NCBI GenBank assembly: GCA_027056825.1
Contig: JALUJS010000051.1
Coordinates: 1 to 5,726, forward strand
From: Candidatus Krumholzibacteriia bacterium
GTDB taxonomy: Bacteria > Krumholzibacteriota > Krumholzibacteriia > LZORAL124-64-63
DNA: 5,726 nucleotides
Direction: 5' to 3'
A program made the translations under genes and the position numbers. Below the pieces are notes generated by a model, which did no database searches, was not told where the DNA came from, and saw nothing but the letters and a program-made list of their open reading frames with translations. Below are positions 1-5,726 of this stretch, piece after piece. Each line of letters opens with the position of its first letter. The stretch's first letter is position 1.

Positions 1-76
1 TTTTGTTTGTATTACGTATGATGATGGTGTGTGCTTGAGTCGCTTGTTTTCTGTACGTGGCAACCTCTTTGAGGTC
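1..76. other. Compositionally foreign left edge (possible assembly or read-end artefact)
   Basis: The first 60 bases contain 29 T, 18 G, 7 A and 6 C (40% GC), whereas the rest of the window is strongly GC-rich. The reading frame that continues into the RNase Y tail stays open from base 2, but 13 of its first 23 codons end in T, against almost none in the codons that follow. The translated residues do not resemble the part of RNase Y that should precede the conserved IQAGRE motif, and neither of the other two forward frames restores it. The likeliest explanation is a chimeric or low-quality contig end. A real recombination junction or a divergent rny segment is less likely. I see no gene of its own here. 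Confidence 0.6.
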
Positions 77-250
77 ATCCAGGCCGGCCGCGAGGTCCGG
101 ATCCTGGTGGATCACAAGCAGGTCAGCGACGCCGAAGCCGCGGTCATGGCCGAGGAGATCAGCCGGCGCATCGAGGGAGAACTGGAATACCCGGGGCAGA
201 TCCGGATCATGGTGATCCGCGAATCCCGGGCCACGGCCTACGCGAAGTAG
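2..250 (+). CDS. rny: Ribonuclease Y, C-terminal fragment (5' part outside window or disrupted)
   Basis: RNase Y is a membrane-anchored endoribonuclease (transmembrane helix, coiled coil, KH domain, HD domain) that starts mRNA decay. Only its extreme C-terminus is present. Recognisable residues begin at about base 77 with IQAGREVRILV and continue through the conserved ELEYPGQI segment to VIRESRATAYAK, matching the family ending in which an RETRA-like motif precedes a terminal EYAK. The KH and HD domains would lie off the left edge. The frame is open to base 2. A GTG at 29 could formally start a short ORF, but nothing supports it as a real start. The residues encoded by bases 2-76 do not match the family and have deviant codon use, so the true gene may be interrupted at the contig edge. 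folD begins 13 bp after its stop. Identification of the tail is firm; the upstream part is not. Confidence 0.85.
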   Translation, partial: FVCITYDDGVCLSRLFSVRGNLFEVIQAGREVRILVDHKQVSDAEAAVMAEEISRRIEGELEYPGQIRIMVIRESRATAYAK

Positions 251-254
251 GCGA

Positions 255-261
255 AAGGGAG
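255..261 (+). promoter_or_regulatory. Ribosome binding site of folD
   Basis: AAGGGAG lies in the 13-bp gap between the rny stop and the folD ATG at 264. The GGAG core is only 2 bases from the ATG, while the AAGG part is 5 bases away, so the working alignment with the anti-Shine-Dalgarno sequence probably uses the left part. It supports the ATG at 264 as the folD start. Confidence 0.6.
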
Positions 262-263
262 CC

Positions 264-1151
264 ATGGAAACGCGACTGTTGAAGGGGAAGCCGGTCCGGG
301 ATGCCGTGCTGGCCCACCTCGCCACGAGGCTGAAGGATGCTCCGCGCGCGCCCGGGCTGGCCGTGGTCCTCATCGGGGAGGATCCCGCCTCCCAGGTCTA
401 TGTCCGGCACAAGGAGAAAGGCTGCGAGGAACTGGGGCTGCACCACGTGACCCACCGCCTGCCGGCGGACACCACCACCGACCAGGCCCTGGAACTCGTG
501 GCCGACCTGAACGCCGATCCGGCCATCGACGGGATCCTGGTGCAACTGCCCCTGCCCGCGGGACTCGACGAGGACCGCATCCTGCAGGCGGTGGACCCGC
601 GCAAGGACGTGGACGGGTTTCACCCGGACAACCTGGGGCGGCTGGTGGCCGGGGCGCCGCGCTTCGTCCCCTGCACCCCCAAGGGCATCCTGCGGCTGTT
701 GCGGCATTACGAAATCTCCACCCGCGGCGTGCGCGCGGCGGTGGTCGGCCGCAGCGTCATCGTGGGCCGACCGCTTTCGCTGCTGCTGAACCTCAAGGGG
801 GAGGGAGGGGACGCCACCGTCACCATGTGCCACAGCCGCACCCCCGATCTGGCCGAGGCCCTGCGGGGTTGCGGGCTGGTCATCGCGGCCATGGGCGTGC
901 CGCGCGCCCTGGGCCCGGACATGATCCCCGCCGGCGCCGTGGTGGTTGACGTGGGCATCAACCGAATCGAGGATGCAAGCCGCAAGAGCGGCACCCGCCT
1001 GGTGGGCGATGTGGACGCCGAAGCCCTGATGGGGCACGCGGCGGCCCTGACCCCGGTGCCCGGCGGCGTGGGACCCATGACCATCGCCATGCTGCTTGAG
1101 AACACCTGCGAAGCCATGGCGCGCCACGAGGGTTGGCATGGACTCGCCTGA
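264..1151 (+). CDS. folD: Bifunctional methylenetetrahydrofolate dehydrogenase / methenyltetrahydrofolate cyclohydrolase
   Basis: FolD is a cytoplasmic enzyme that interconverts 5,10-methylene-, 5,10-methenyl- and 10-formyl-tetrahydrofolate, normally with NADP+, supplying one-carbon units for purine, formyl-methionine and thymidylate synthesis. The 295-residue protein is full length for the family. The N-terminal catalytic domain shows the Y-x-x-x-K pair (Tyr46, Lys50, in YVRHK), GILVQLPLP (Gln94) and KDVDGFHP (Asp117). The Rossmann domain has GRSVIVGRP (162-170), and the C-terminal signature PVPGGVGPMT is at 264-273. The start at 264 has a nearby AAGGGAG and gives the usual short N-terminus. 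Compared with compact FolD proteins such as that of B. subtilis, there is a loop of about five extra residues (KGEGG, 178-182) before ATVTMCHSRT. Similar longer loops are, as I recall, found in other lineages. The 3' end overlaps ispA by 14 bp. Catalytic residues are intact, so the enzyme should be active. Confidence 0.97.
   Translation: METRLLKGKPVRDAVLAHLATRLKDAPRAPGLAVVLIGEDPASQVYVRHKEKGCEELGLHHVTHRLPADTTTDQALELVADLNADPAIDGILVQLPLPAGLDEDRILQAVDPRKDVDGFHPDNLGRLVAGAPRFVPCTPKGILRLLRHYEISTRGVRAAVVGRSVIVGRPLSLLLNLKGEGGDATVTMCHSRTPDLAEALRGCGLVIAAMGVPRALGPDMIPAGAVVVDVGINRIEDASRKSGTRLVGDVDAEALMGHAAALTPVPGGVGPMTIAMLLENTCEAMARHEGWHGLA
1128..1132 (+). promoter_or_regulatory. Ribosome binding site that sets the ispA start
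   Basis: GAGGG sits 5 bases before the ATG at 1138, inside the 3' end of folD. It favours 1138 over an in-frame ATG at 1096. The upstream choice would add 14 residues with no resemblance to IspA N-termini and a 56-base overlap with folD. Confidence 0.75.
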
Positions 1152-2055
1152 TCTCGCCGCGGCCCTGGCGGAGGCCCGCAGCCGGGTGGAGACGGAGCTG
1201 GCTTTGCTCCTGGAATCCCTGCCGGATACGCCCGCTCGCTTGCGTGAGGCCATGGCCCACAGCCTGCTGGCGCCGGGCAAGCGTCTGCGGCCCATCCTGC
1301 TGTTGTGGAGCCGGGAGGCCATCGGCGAGGCCGGCGTGTCCGGCAATGGCGTGGGGGATCGGCAGGCCCTGCAGGCGGCCTGCGGCCTGGAATGCCTACA
1401 CACCTACTCCCTGATCCACGACGACCTGCCGGCCATGGATGACGACGACCTGCGCCGGGGCAGGCCCACCTGCCACGTGGCCTTCGACGAGGCCACGGCC
1501 ATCCTGGCCGGGGATGCCCTGCAGGCGCTGGGCTTCGGCATGCTGGCCCGCGGCGGGGGAGCCCGGGCTGCGCAACTGGTCGCCATGGCGGCCGACGCCT
1601 TGGGCCCCGGCGGCATGGTGGGCGGCCAGCAGCTCGACCTGGACGCCGAAGGCCGGGACCTGGCCGCCGAGGCCATCGAGCGCATCCATCTGATGAAGAC
1701 CGGCCGCATGCTGGGCCTGGCCCTGGCCGCGGGCGCCCTTCTGGCCGGAGCCGACGAGGAGACGGTGGACGACCTGGACGCCGCGGGCCGGGCCCTGGGC
1801 GTGGCTTTCCAGGGGGCCGATGATCTGCTGGACGTGCAGGGTCAGGCCCGGACCCTGGGCAAGACCCCGGGCAAGGACCAGCGGTCCGGCAAGGCCACCA
1901 TGATCCGGGCCGCGGGCATGTCCCGGGCCCAGGCCTGGACCCGCGAGCGCGGGGAGCGGGGCCTTGACCTGCTGCGAAGGCGGGTGCGACCGCAGCAGCC
2001 GGCCGGACGCCGGTTGCTGGCCCTGGGCTCCTTCCTCTGGCAGCGTTCGTCATGA
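1138..2055 (+). CDS. ispA: Farnesyl diphosphate synthase (short-chain polyprenyl synthase, IspA type)
   Basis: This cytoplasmic enzyme condenses dimethylallyl/geranyl diphosphate with isopentenyl diphosphate, most likely giving farnesyl diphosphate (C15). The protein has 305 residues, close to the ~300 of E. coli IspA. Visible motifs are GKRLRP (47-52), the first Asp-rich motif DDLPAMD (95-101, followed by three more Asp and LRRGRPTCH), GGQQLDL (162-168), the KTG at 187-189 and the second Asp-rich motif DDLLD (228-232) followed by GKTPGKD. A two-residue insertion in the first Asp-rich motif and Tyr90 five residues before it are typical of bacterial (type II) farnesyl diphosphate synthases, which argues against a C20 product. 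The start at 1138 has GAGGG 5 bases upstream and overlaps the folD stop by 14 bp. The stop overlaps the next gene through ATGA. Dxs, which feeds the same pathway, is encoded two genes downstream. Product length is inferred, not proven. Confidence 0.94.
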   Translation: MDSPDLAAALAEARSRVETELALLLESLPDTPARLREAMAHSLLAPGKRLRPILLLWSREAIGEAGVSGNGVGDRQALQAACGLECLHTYSLIHDDLPAMDDDDLRRGRPTCHVAFDEATAILAGDALQALGFGMLARGGGARAAQLVAMAADALGPGGMVGGQQLDLDAEGRDLAAEAIERIHLMKTGRMLGLALAAGALLAGADEETVDDLDAAGRALGVAFQGADDLLDVQGQARTLGKTPGKDQRSGKATMIRAAGMSRAQAWTRERGERGLDLLRRRVRPQQPAGRRLLALGSFLWQRSS

Positions 2056-2507
2056 TTCCCGGGGATGCCGTCGCGCCCATCTGGGTGGTCGTCCTCGGCT
2101 CCGCGTTCTTCTGCCAGGTCCTCAAGGTGGTCCTGTACGGTTTGGCCCGCGGCCGGCCGGCCCTGTTCATGCTGTTCCAGAGCGCGGGCCTGCCCAGCCT
2201 GGCCGCCACCACTTCGGCCTGCCTGCTGACCCTGGCCATCGTGCGGTGCGGCTGGTCCAGCGCCGAGGCCGGCTTCGCGGTGGCCTTCGCGGTCATCGGT
2301 TTCCATGACGCTCTGAAGCTGGGCAGCGCCGCCGTGGAGCAGCAACGGGCCCTGTTCCTGGTCCTGGACCGGCTGGAAATCTCCGGATCCCTGGGCCGCC
2401 GGGCCGCCGAATACCTGGATCCGCGCACCCATCATCCCGCCCACCTGATCCTGGGGGCGGGATTGGGCGTCCTTTTCGCTCTGGCGTTCGGAGTGGCGCG
2501 GGGTTAA
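2052..2507 (+). CDS. Divergent PAP2 / DUF212 (YuiD-like) membrane protein with degenerate signature
   Basis: A 151-residue, strongly hydrophobic protein with about four membrane segments (roughly 8-30, 48-64, 73-89, 131-148). It resembles DUF212/YuiD proteins ('divergent PAP2 family'), whose function is not established. Supporting marks in order are QVLKV (22-26), the AGLPS segment (45-49), HDALKLG followed by a conserved-looking AVEQQRALFLVLDRL stretch (85-108) and the C-terminal HHPAHLILGAGLG (127-139), equivalent to the family's GHxPxEVxxGxxxG. Typical members carry GMPSSHSA and a YDAxGVRRxAG motif. Here the first reads GLPSLAAT and the Arg pair of the second is replaced, so phosphatase-type chemistry is unlikely. 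Its start codon overlaps the ispA stop (ATGA) with no Shine-Dalgarno, implying translation coupled to ispA. Family placement rests on motif pattern and on its position between ispA and dxs, where DUF212 genes are also found in Clostridia. Confidence 0.75.
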   Translation: MIPGDAVAPIWVVVLGSAFFCQVLKVVLYGLARGRPALFMLFQSAGLPSLAATTSACLLTLAIVRCGWSSAEAGFAVAFAVIGFHDALKLGSAAVEQQRALFLVLDRLEISGSLGRRAAEYLDPRTHHPAHLILGAGLGVLFALAFGVARG

Positions 2508-2553
2508 TCTTGTCGTGTTTCACCGGGGTTGCGCCCCATGGGAAAGGATGGGC
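2508..2553. other. Only sizeable intergenic gap (46 bp), before dxs
   Basis: This short gap is the longest non-coding stretch between genes in the window. It contains a small possible stem (GGGG, 5-base loop, CCCC at about 2525-2537) and the 8-base palindrome CCCATGGG (2535-2542), but no U-run that would make a terminator. TTGTCG near 2509 has no matching -10 box at proper spacing. The dxs ribosome binding site lies at its right end. I see no firm regulatory element. Confidence 0.5.
2543..2548 (+). promoter_or_regulatory. Ribosome binding site that sets the dxs start
   Basis: AAAGGA is 5 bases from the ATG at 2554. It overlaps the alternative ATG at 2548 and lies far downstream of a GTG at 2515, so both earlier in-frame candidates lack a suitable site. 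The protein from 2554 begins in the manner of other Dxs proteins, with LPRIEDPADLRDLS right after the first residues. Confidence 0.75.
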
Positions 2554-4464
2554 ATGGAGCCTGTATTGCCCCGCATCGAAGATCCCGCCGACCTGCGAGA
2601 CCTGTCTCCGGCCCAACTGGAACAGCTCTGCACCGATCTGCGCGACGAGATCATCAACACTGTGTCCCGCTCGGGCGGCCACCTCGGCGCCAGCCTGGGC
2701 GTGGTCGAGCTGACCGTTGCGCTGCATCGGGTCTTCCGGTCCCCCGAGGACAAGATCATCTGGGACGTGGGTCACCAGGCCTACGGGCACAAGCTGCTGA
2801 CCGGCCGCCGCGCGCGGTTCTCGTCCCTGCGCAGCAAGGGCGGCATATCCGGGTTTCCCAAGCGCAGCGAGAATCCCCATGACATGTTCGGGGTGGGGCA
2901 CGCCAGCACGGCCATCAGCGCCGCGTTGGGCTTCGCCGCGGCCCGCGACGCGCGCGGCGAGAAGCACGCGGTCATCGCCGTGGTGGGAGACGGCGCGCTG
3001 ACGGGAGGGCTGGCCTACGAGGGCCTGAACAATGCCGGGCAGCTCCAGACCGACATGACGGTCATCCTCAACGACAACAAGATGAGCATCTCGCCCAACG
3101 TGGGCGCCATCGCCAAGTACCTGACGCGAATCACCAGCGGGCGACACTACCTGCGGCTGGAAGCGGACCTCTGGGAGCTGCTGGGCAAACTGCCCCACGG
3201 CGGCAAGGCCCAGGTCCTGGCCGGACGCATCAAGGAAAGCCTCAAGCAGCTGGTGGTCCCGACCATCCTCTTCGAGGAGCTGGGCTTCAAGTACTTCGGT
3301 CCCATCGACGGCCACGACCTGCCGGTGCTCCTGCGCACCCTGCGGGCCGTGCGCAAGCTGCGCGGTCCGGTGCTGGTGCATGTGATCACCAGGAAGGGCA
3401 AGGGCTACAGCTTCGCCGAGCAGGACCGGCAGCGCTACCACGGTGTGGGCAAGTTCAACCGGGCCGAGGGCATCAAGGTCGTCCCACCCAAGGTGCCCAC
3501 CTACACCGGGGTCTTCGGGCGCACCCTGACGGCCATGGCCAAGGCCGATCCCCGCATCCACGGCATCACCGCCGCCATGCCCTCGGGCACCGGGTTGGCG
3601 ACCTTGCGGGACGAGCTGCCGGACCGCTTTCACGATGTCGGCATCGCCGAGAGCCACGCGGTGACCTTCGCGGCCGGGCTGGCCTGCCGCGGCCAGCGCC
3701 CGGTGGTGGCCATCTATTCCACGTTCCTGCAGCGCGCACTGGACCAGATCATCCACGATGTGGCCCTGCAGAAGCTGCCGGTGGTTTTCGGGGTCGACCG
3801 GGCCGGGGTCGTGGGCGAGGATGGTCCCACGCACCACGGCGTTTTCGACCTGACCTACCTGCGCATGATCCCCGGCATGGTGGTTATGGCCCCGCGGGAC
3901 GAGGACCAGCTGCGTCACATGCTGGCCACCGGTCTGGCACGTGAGGACGGCCCCAGCGCCCTCCGCTATCCGCGCGGTTCGGGGCTTGGCGTCGCCCTGG
4001 AAGGCGACCCGCAGCCGCTGGAGATCGGCACCGCCGAGGTCCTGCGCGAGGGCCGGGACGTGTGCCTGCTGGCCGTCGGTTCCATGGTGGCGCCGGCGCT
4101 CCAGGCGGCCGAGGCCCTGGCCCGTGACGGTATCCGCGCCGAGGTGGTGGACATGCGCTTCATCAAGCCCCTGGACGAGGACCTCCTGCAGCGCGTCTGG
4201 GATGAGCACGGCCAGGTGGTGACCATCGAGGAGAACAGCCTGGCCGGGGGATTCGGCGCGGCGGTCCTGGAGTGGAGCGCCTCCCGCAAGGAGGCCGAAG
4301 CACCCGCCGTCCTGACCATCGGGATCCCGGACCGGTTCCAGGAACACGCCACCCGCGCGGAGTTGCTGGCGGCCATGGGATTCGATCCGGAGGGTCTTGC
4401 GGCCAAGGTGAGCGCTTTCCTGGCCGAAGGCCGCCGCAGGTCCCGGGCGCAGAACGCCTCATGA
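2554..4464 (+). CDS. dxs: 1-deoxy-D-xylulose-5-phosphate synthase
   Basis: Dxs is the thiamine-diphosphate enzyme that condenses pyruvate with glyceraldehyde 3-phosphate, the first step of the MEP isoprenoid pathway; it acts in the cytoplasm as a dimer. The protein has 636 residues, slightly longer than the 620 of E. coli Dxs. Visible landmarks are SRSGGHLGASLG with His43, DVGHQAY (71-77), GHASTAIS (115-122), the thiamine-diphosphate motif GDGALTGG (145-152) with Asn173 in LNDN, YFGPIDGHD (247-255), the catalytic Glu366 in GIAESHA, GEDGPTHHG (421-429) and RYPRG (471-475). The transketolase C-terminal domain follows, including DMRFIKPLD and EENSLAGGFG. All expected catalytic and cofactor residues are present. 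The start at 2554 is chosen on its ribosome binding site and N-terminal similarity. Its stop overlaps nadK through ATGA. The tlyA gene that often follows dxs in related clusters is absent. Confidence 0.97.
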   Translation: MEPVLPRIEDPADLRDLSPAQLEQLCTDLRDEIINTVSRSGGHLGASLGVVELTVALHRVFRSPEDKIIWDVGHQAYGHKLLTGRRARFSSLRSKGGISGFPKRSENPHDMFGVGHASTAISAALGFAAARDARGEKHAVIAVVGDGALTGGLAYEGLNNAGQLQTDMTVILNDNKMSISPNVGAIAKYLTRITSGRHYLRLEADLWELLGKLPHGGKAQVLAGRIKESLKQLVVPTILFEELGFKYFGPIDGHDLPVLLRTLRAVRKLRGPVLVHVITRKGKGYSFAEQDRQRYHGVGKFNRAEGIKVVPPKVPTYTGVFGRTLTAMAKADPRIHGITAAMPSGTGLATLRDELPDRFHDVGIAESHAVTFAAGLACRGQRPVVAIYSTFLQRALDQIIHDVALQKLPVVFGVDRAGVVGEDGPTHHGVFDLTYLRMIPGMVVMAPRDEDQLRHMLATGLAREDGPSALRYPRGSGLGVALEGDPQPLEIGTAEVLREGRDVCLLAVGSMVAPALQAAEALARDGIRAEVVDMRFIKPLDEDLLQRVWDEHGQVVTIEENSLAGGFGAAVLEWSASRKEAEAPAVLTIGIPDRFQEHATRAELLAAMGFDPEGLAAKVSAFLAEGRRRSRAQNAS

Positions 4465-5354
4465 ACGATTCCCTGGCAGCGGTTTCCAACCTGGGCCTGT
4501 TCGGCAATCCCCACAAGGCCGATCTGCCCGCGGCCGTGAAGGTGATCCACGAACGCTGCCGCAGGCGCGGGGTCAAGGTGGTGGCTTCCGCGGACCTGGC
4601 CGAGGCCATGCCCCCGGACATCCCAGCGGTGCCCAACGACGAACTGGTGGAGATCGCCGACGTGGTGGTGGCCCTGGGTGGGGACGGTACCATGTTGCGC
4701 GCCGCGCGGGTCCTGGGCCTGTCCGGGGTTCCCTTGCTGGGGGTGAACCTGGGTTCCCTCGGCTACCTGACCGACGTGCCGGTCCAGGAGGTGGGCGATG
4801 CCATCGACACCCTGCTGGCCGGGGGATGCCGACTGGATCGCCGGTCCCGGGTCTACTGCTCGGTGTGGCGGGACGGCCGGCGCATCGCGCGCTCCAACGC
4901 CCTGAACGACCTGGTGGTCAACATGGGCCCTTTGCCCCGGGCCCTGGACATGGAACTGCGCCTGGACGACGATTCCCTGGGCCGGTTCCTGGGCGACGGC
5001 ATTATCGTCAGCACGCCCACCGGGAGCACCGCCTACAACCTGTCCGCCGGCGGCCCCATCTGCCATTCCTCGGTGCCCTGCCTCATCATTGCGCCCATCT
5101 GTCCTCACAGCCTCGGCATGAGGCCGCTTATCGTCTCCAAGGACACCAGGATCGAACTGATTCTTCATGAAACAGGTGAAGGCGCTATCCTGACCACCGA
5201 CGGGCAGAAGACCTTCGAGTTGGCCGATGGGGACCGGGTGGTCTTCAAGGAGGCCGACAACGAGGTGGCCCTGGTGAAGTTTCCCCAGGGGCACTTCTAC
5301 CGGGTCATGCGGCACAAGTTGAACTGGGGTGGCACCAAGCGCCTGGGCAAGTAG
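4461..5354 (+). CDS. nadK: NAD kinase (NAD+ 2'-phosphotransferase)
   Basis: NadK phosphorylates NAD+ to NADP+, the sole biosynthetic route to NADP(H); it is cytoplasmic and usually multimeric. The 297-residue protein matches the family length. Motifs in order are FGNPHKAD near the N-terminus (14-21), GGDGTML (73-79, catalytic Asp75), NLGSLGYLTD (96-105), ALNDLVV with the NAD-binding Asn149-Asp150, GDGIIVSTPTGSTAYNLSAGG (178-198), TTDGQ (245-249) and a C-terminal KLNWGG (286-291). The start at 4461 forms an ATGA overlap with the dxs stop. No Shine-Dalgarno lies close upstream, so translation is probably coupled to dxs. An in-frame ATG at 4272 would place 63 unrelated residues inside dxs and is rejected. 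The residue aligned with E. coli Arg175, linked in the literature to phosphate-donor choice, appears to be Leu177; that alignment is by eye. Confidence 0.97.
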   Translation: MNDSLAAVSNLGLFGNPHKADLPAAVKVIHERCRRRGVKVVASADLAEAMPPDIPAVPNDELVEIADVVVALGGDGTMLRAARVLGLSGVPLLGVNLGSLGYLTDVPVQEVGDAIDTLLAGGCRLDRRSRVYCSVWRDGRRIARSNALNDLVVNMGPLPRALDMELRLDDDSLGRFLGDGIIVSTPTGSTAYNLSAGGPICHSSVPCLIIAPICPHSLGMRPLIVSKDTRIELILHETGEGAILTTDGQKTFELADGDRVVFKEADNEVALVKFPQGHFYRVMRHKLNWGGTKRLGK

Positions 5355-5356
5355 GG
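5353..5356 (+). promoter_or_regulatory. Probable ribosome binding site of recN
   Basis: AGGG overlaps the nadK TAG stop and lies 6 bases before the GTG at 5363. It is short, but it is the only Shine-Dalgarno-like match in the 8-bp gap and supports the GTG start, which places the conserved RecN N-terminus at residue 1. Confidence 0.5.
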
Positions 5357-5362
5357 TTCGCC

Positions 5363-5726
5363 GTGCTTCTGGAACTCCGCATCCACAACATCGCCATCAT
5401 CGACGACCTGAACGTGGCGTTGGGGCCCGGGCTGACGGTCCTGACCGGCGAGACGGGGTCCGGCAAGTCGGTCATCGCCGGCAGCCTGGGCCTGCTGGCC
5501 GGCGGTGCGGCCGATCCCGGCCTGGTGCGCAAGGGCGAGGAACTGGGCTTCGTCGAGGGGGTCTTCGATCTTGAGCCTGACCCGGCGGCCCGGGCCCTGG
5601 CCACGCGCATGGGCCTGCGCGTGGACGGGGACGGGATCCTGGTGCTGCGCCGCGAACTGCGGCCCGCCGGGAGGGACCGGGTCCTGTGCAACGGGATGAT
5701 CTCCTCGCTGGCGGTGTTGCGCCAGC
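5363..5726 (+). CDS. recN: DNA repair protein RecN, N-terminal part (runs off right edge)
   Basis: RecN is an SMC-like ATPase that acts early in double-strand break repair with RecA, tethering or organising DNA ends in the nucleoid. The first 121 residues are present, from a family length of roughly 550-570. They show the family N-terminus LLELRIHNIAIIDDLNVALGPGLTVLTGE, split here for reading as LLELRIHNIAIIDD and GPGLTVLTGE, then Walker A GETGSGKS (29-36), GLVRKGEE, VEGVFDLE and LRRELRPAGRDRVLCNG (95-111). The coiled coil, signature motif and Walker B are off the window. The start is GTG, 8 bp after the nadK stop, in an upstream position that matches RecN N-termini elsewhere. One small difference is GGAAD (47-51) where many RecN proteins have GGRA. 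nadK followed by recN is a common order. In E. coli recN is SOS-controlled; I see no LexA-like site here. Confidence 0.94.
   Translation, partial: MLLELRIHNIAIIDDLNVALGPGLTVLTGETGSGKSVIAGSLGLLAGGAADPGLVRKGEELGFVEGVFDLEPDPAARALATRMGLRVDGDGILVLRRELRPAGRDRVLCNGMISSLAVLRQ

Noticed and set aside
29..250. A separate short gene starting at GTG 29
   Set aside because: The conserved part is plainly the RNase Y C-terminus, and the frame is open to the left edge; a stand-alone 73-residue protein has no support.
707..2428. Long open frame on the minus strand (573 codons) across folD, ispA and the DUF212 gene
   Set aside because: It spans three well-supported plus-strand genes, is rich in Pro, Arg and Gly without recognisable motifs, and is what G/C-ending codons produce on the opposite strand.
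2520..2542. Possible terminator or promoter in the gap before dxs
   Set aside because: The stem is only about 4 bp with no T-run after it, and the TTGTCG near 2509 has no -10 partner.
2515..2553. Upstream GTG (2515) and ATG (2548) as dxs starts
   Set aside because: Neither has a suitably spaced ribosome binding site, and the added residues do not resemble Dxs N-termini. ATG at 2554 has AAAGGA 5 bases before it.
2293..4347. Very long minus-strand open frame (684 codons) opposite nearly all of dxs
   Set aside because: Its residues (many Gln, His, Val, Gly) mirror the codon bias of dxs, there is no family motif, and dxs on the plus strand has every catalytic residue. Length alone is not evidence at this GC content.
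4272..4460. In-frame ATG at 4272 as an earlier nadK start
   Set aside because: It would add 63 unrelated residues buried in dxs, while 4461 gives a standard NadK N-terminus and an ATGA overlap.
3966..5315. Minus-strand open frame (449 codons) opposite the dxs end and nadK
   Set aside because: Same codon-bias shadow; it covers two genes that are intact on the plus strand.

Overview
The window is a dense, single-direction (+ strand) run of bacterial housekeeping genes in GC-rich DNA. The order is: tail of rny (ribonuclease Y), folD (bifunctional C1-folate enzyme), ispA-type farnesyl diphosphate synthase, a small DUF212/YuiD-type membrane protein, dxs (1-deoxy-D-xylulose-5-phosphate synthase), nadK (NAD kinase) and the 5' part of recN. 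Codon use is strongly G/C-ending throughout, except in the first ~70 bases. This is a conserved chromosomal neighbourhood seen in many Bacillota, Deltaproteobacteria and related lineages. The high GC, the presence of rny, and FolD/NadK sequence details (a short extra loop in FolD, a KLNWGG tail in NadK) suggest a GC-rich Gram-negative-like bacterium of the deltaproteobacterial or FCB-like sphere, possibly an uncultured lineage. I cannot place it more exactly from this sequence.

Layout. Bases 1 to about 76 are T/G-rich and do not look like the gene they lie in. From base 77 the sequence is a clear RNase Y C-terminus ending at 250. folD (264-1151) follows after 13 bp. ispA (1138-2055) overlaps folD by 14 bp. 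The DUF212 gene (2052-2507) overlaps ispA through ATGA. dxs (2554-4464) follows a 46-bp gap, the longest gap in the window. nadK (4461-5357 region, stop at 5354) overlaps dxs through ATGA. recN begins with GTG at 5363 and runs off the right edge. No stretch of 300 bases lacks a gene. I see no RNA genes, terminators, mobile elements, CRISPR arrays or convincing promoters, so this looks like the interior of one operon.

How the genes fit together. Dxs makes the first MEP-pathway intermediate, and IspA condenses the resulting C5 units to farnesyl diphosphate, the precursor of lipid carriers and quinones. NadK makes NADP+, which FolD reduces to NADPH while interconverting one-carbon folates. RNase Y and RecN concern RNA turnover and DNA break repair. 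The genes are linked mainly by conserved position and translational coupling, not by one pathway.

I found no undescribed multi-gene system here. The points most worth a second look are the abrupt sequence break inside rny at the left edge (probably a contig-end artefact), and the DUF212 protein, which keeps its ancestral position between ispA and dxs but has lost the family's PSSHS-like signature.
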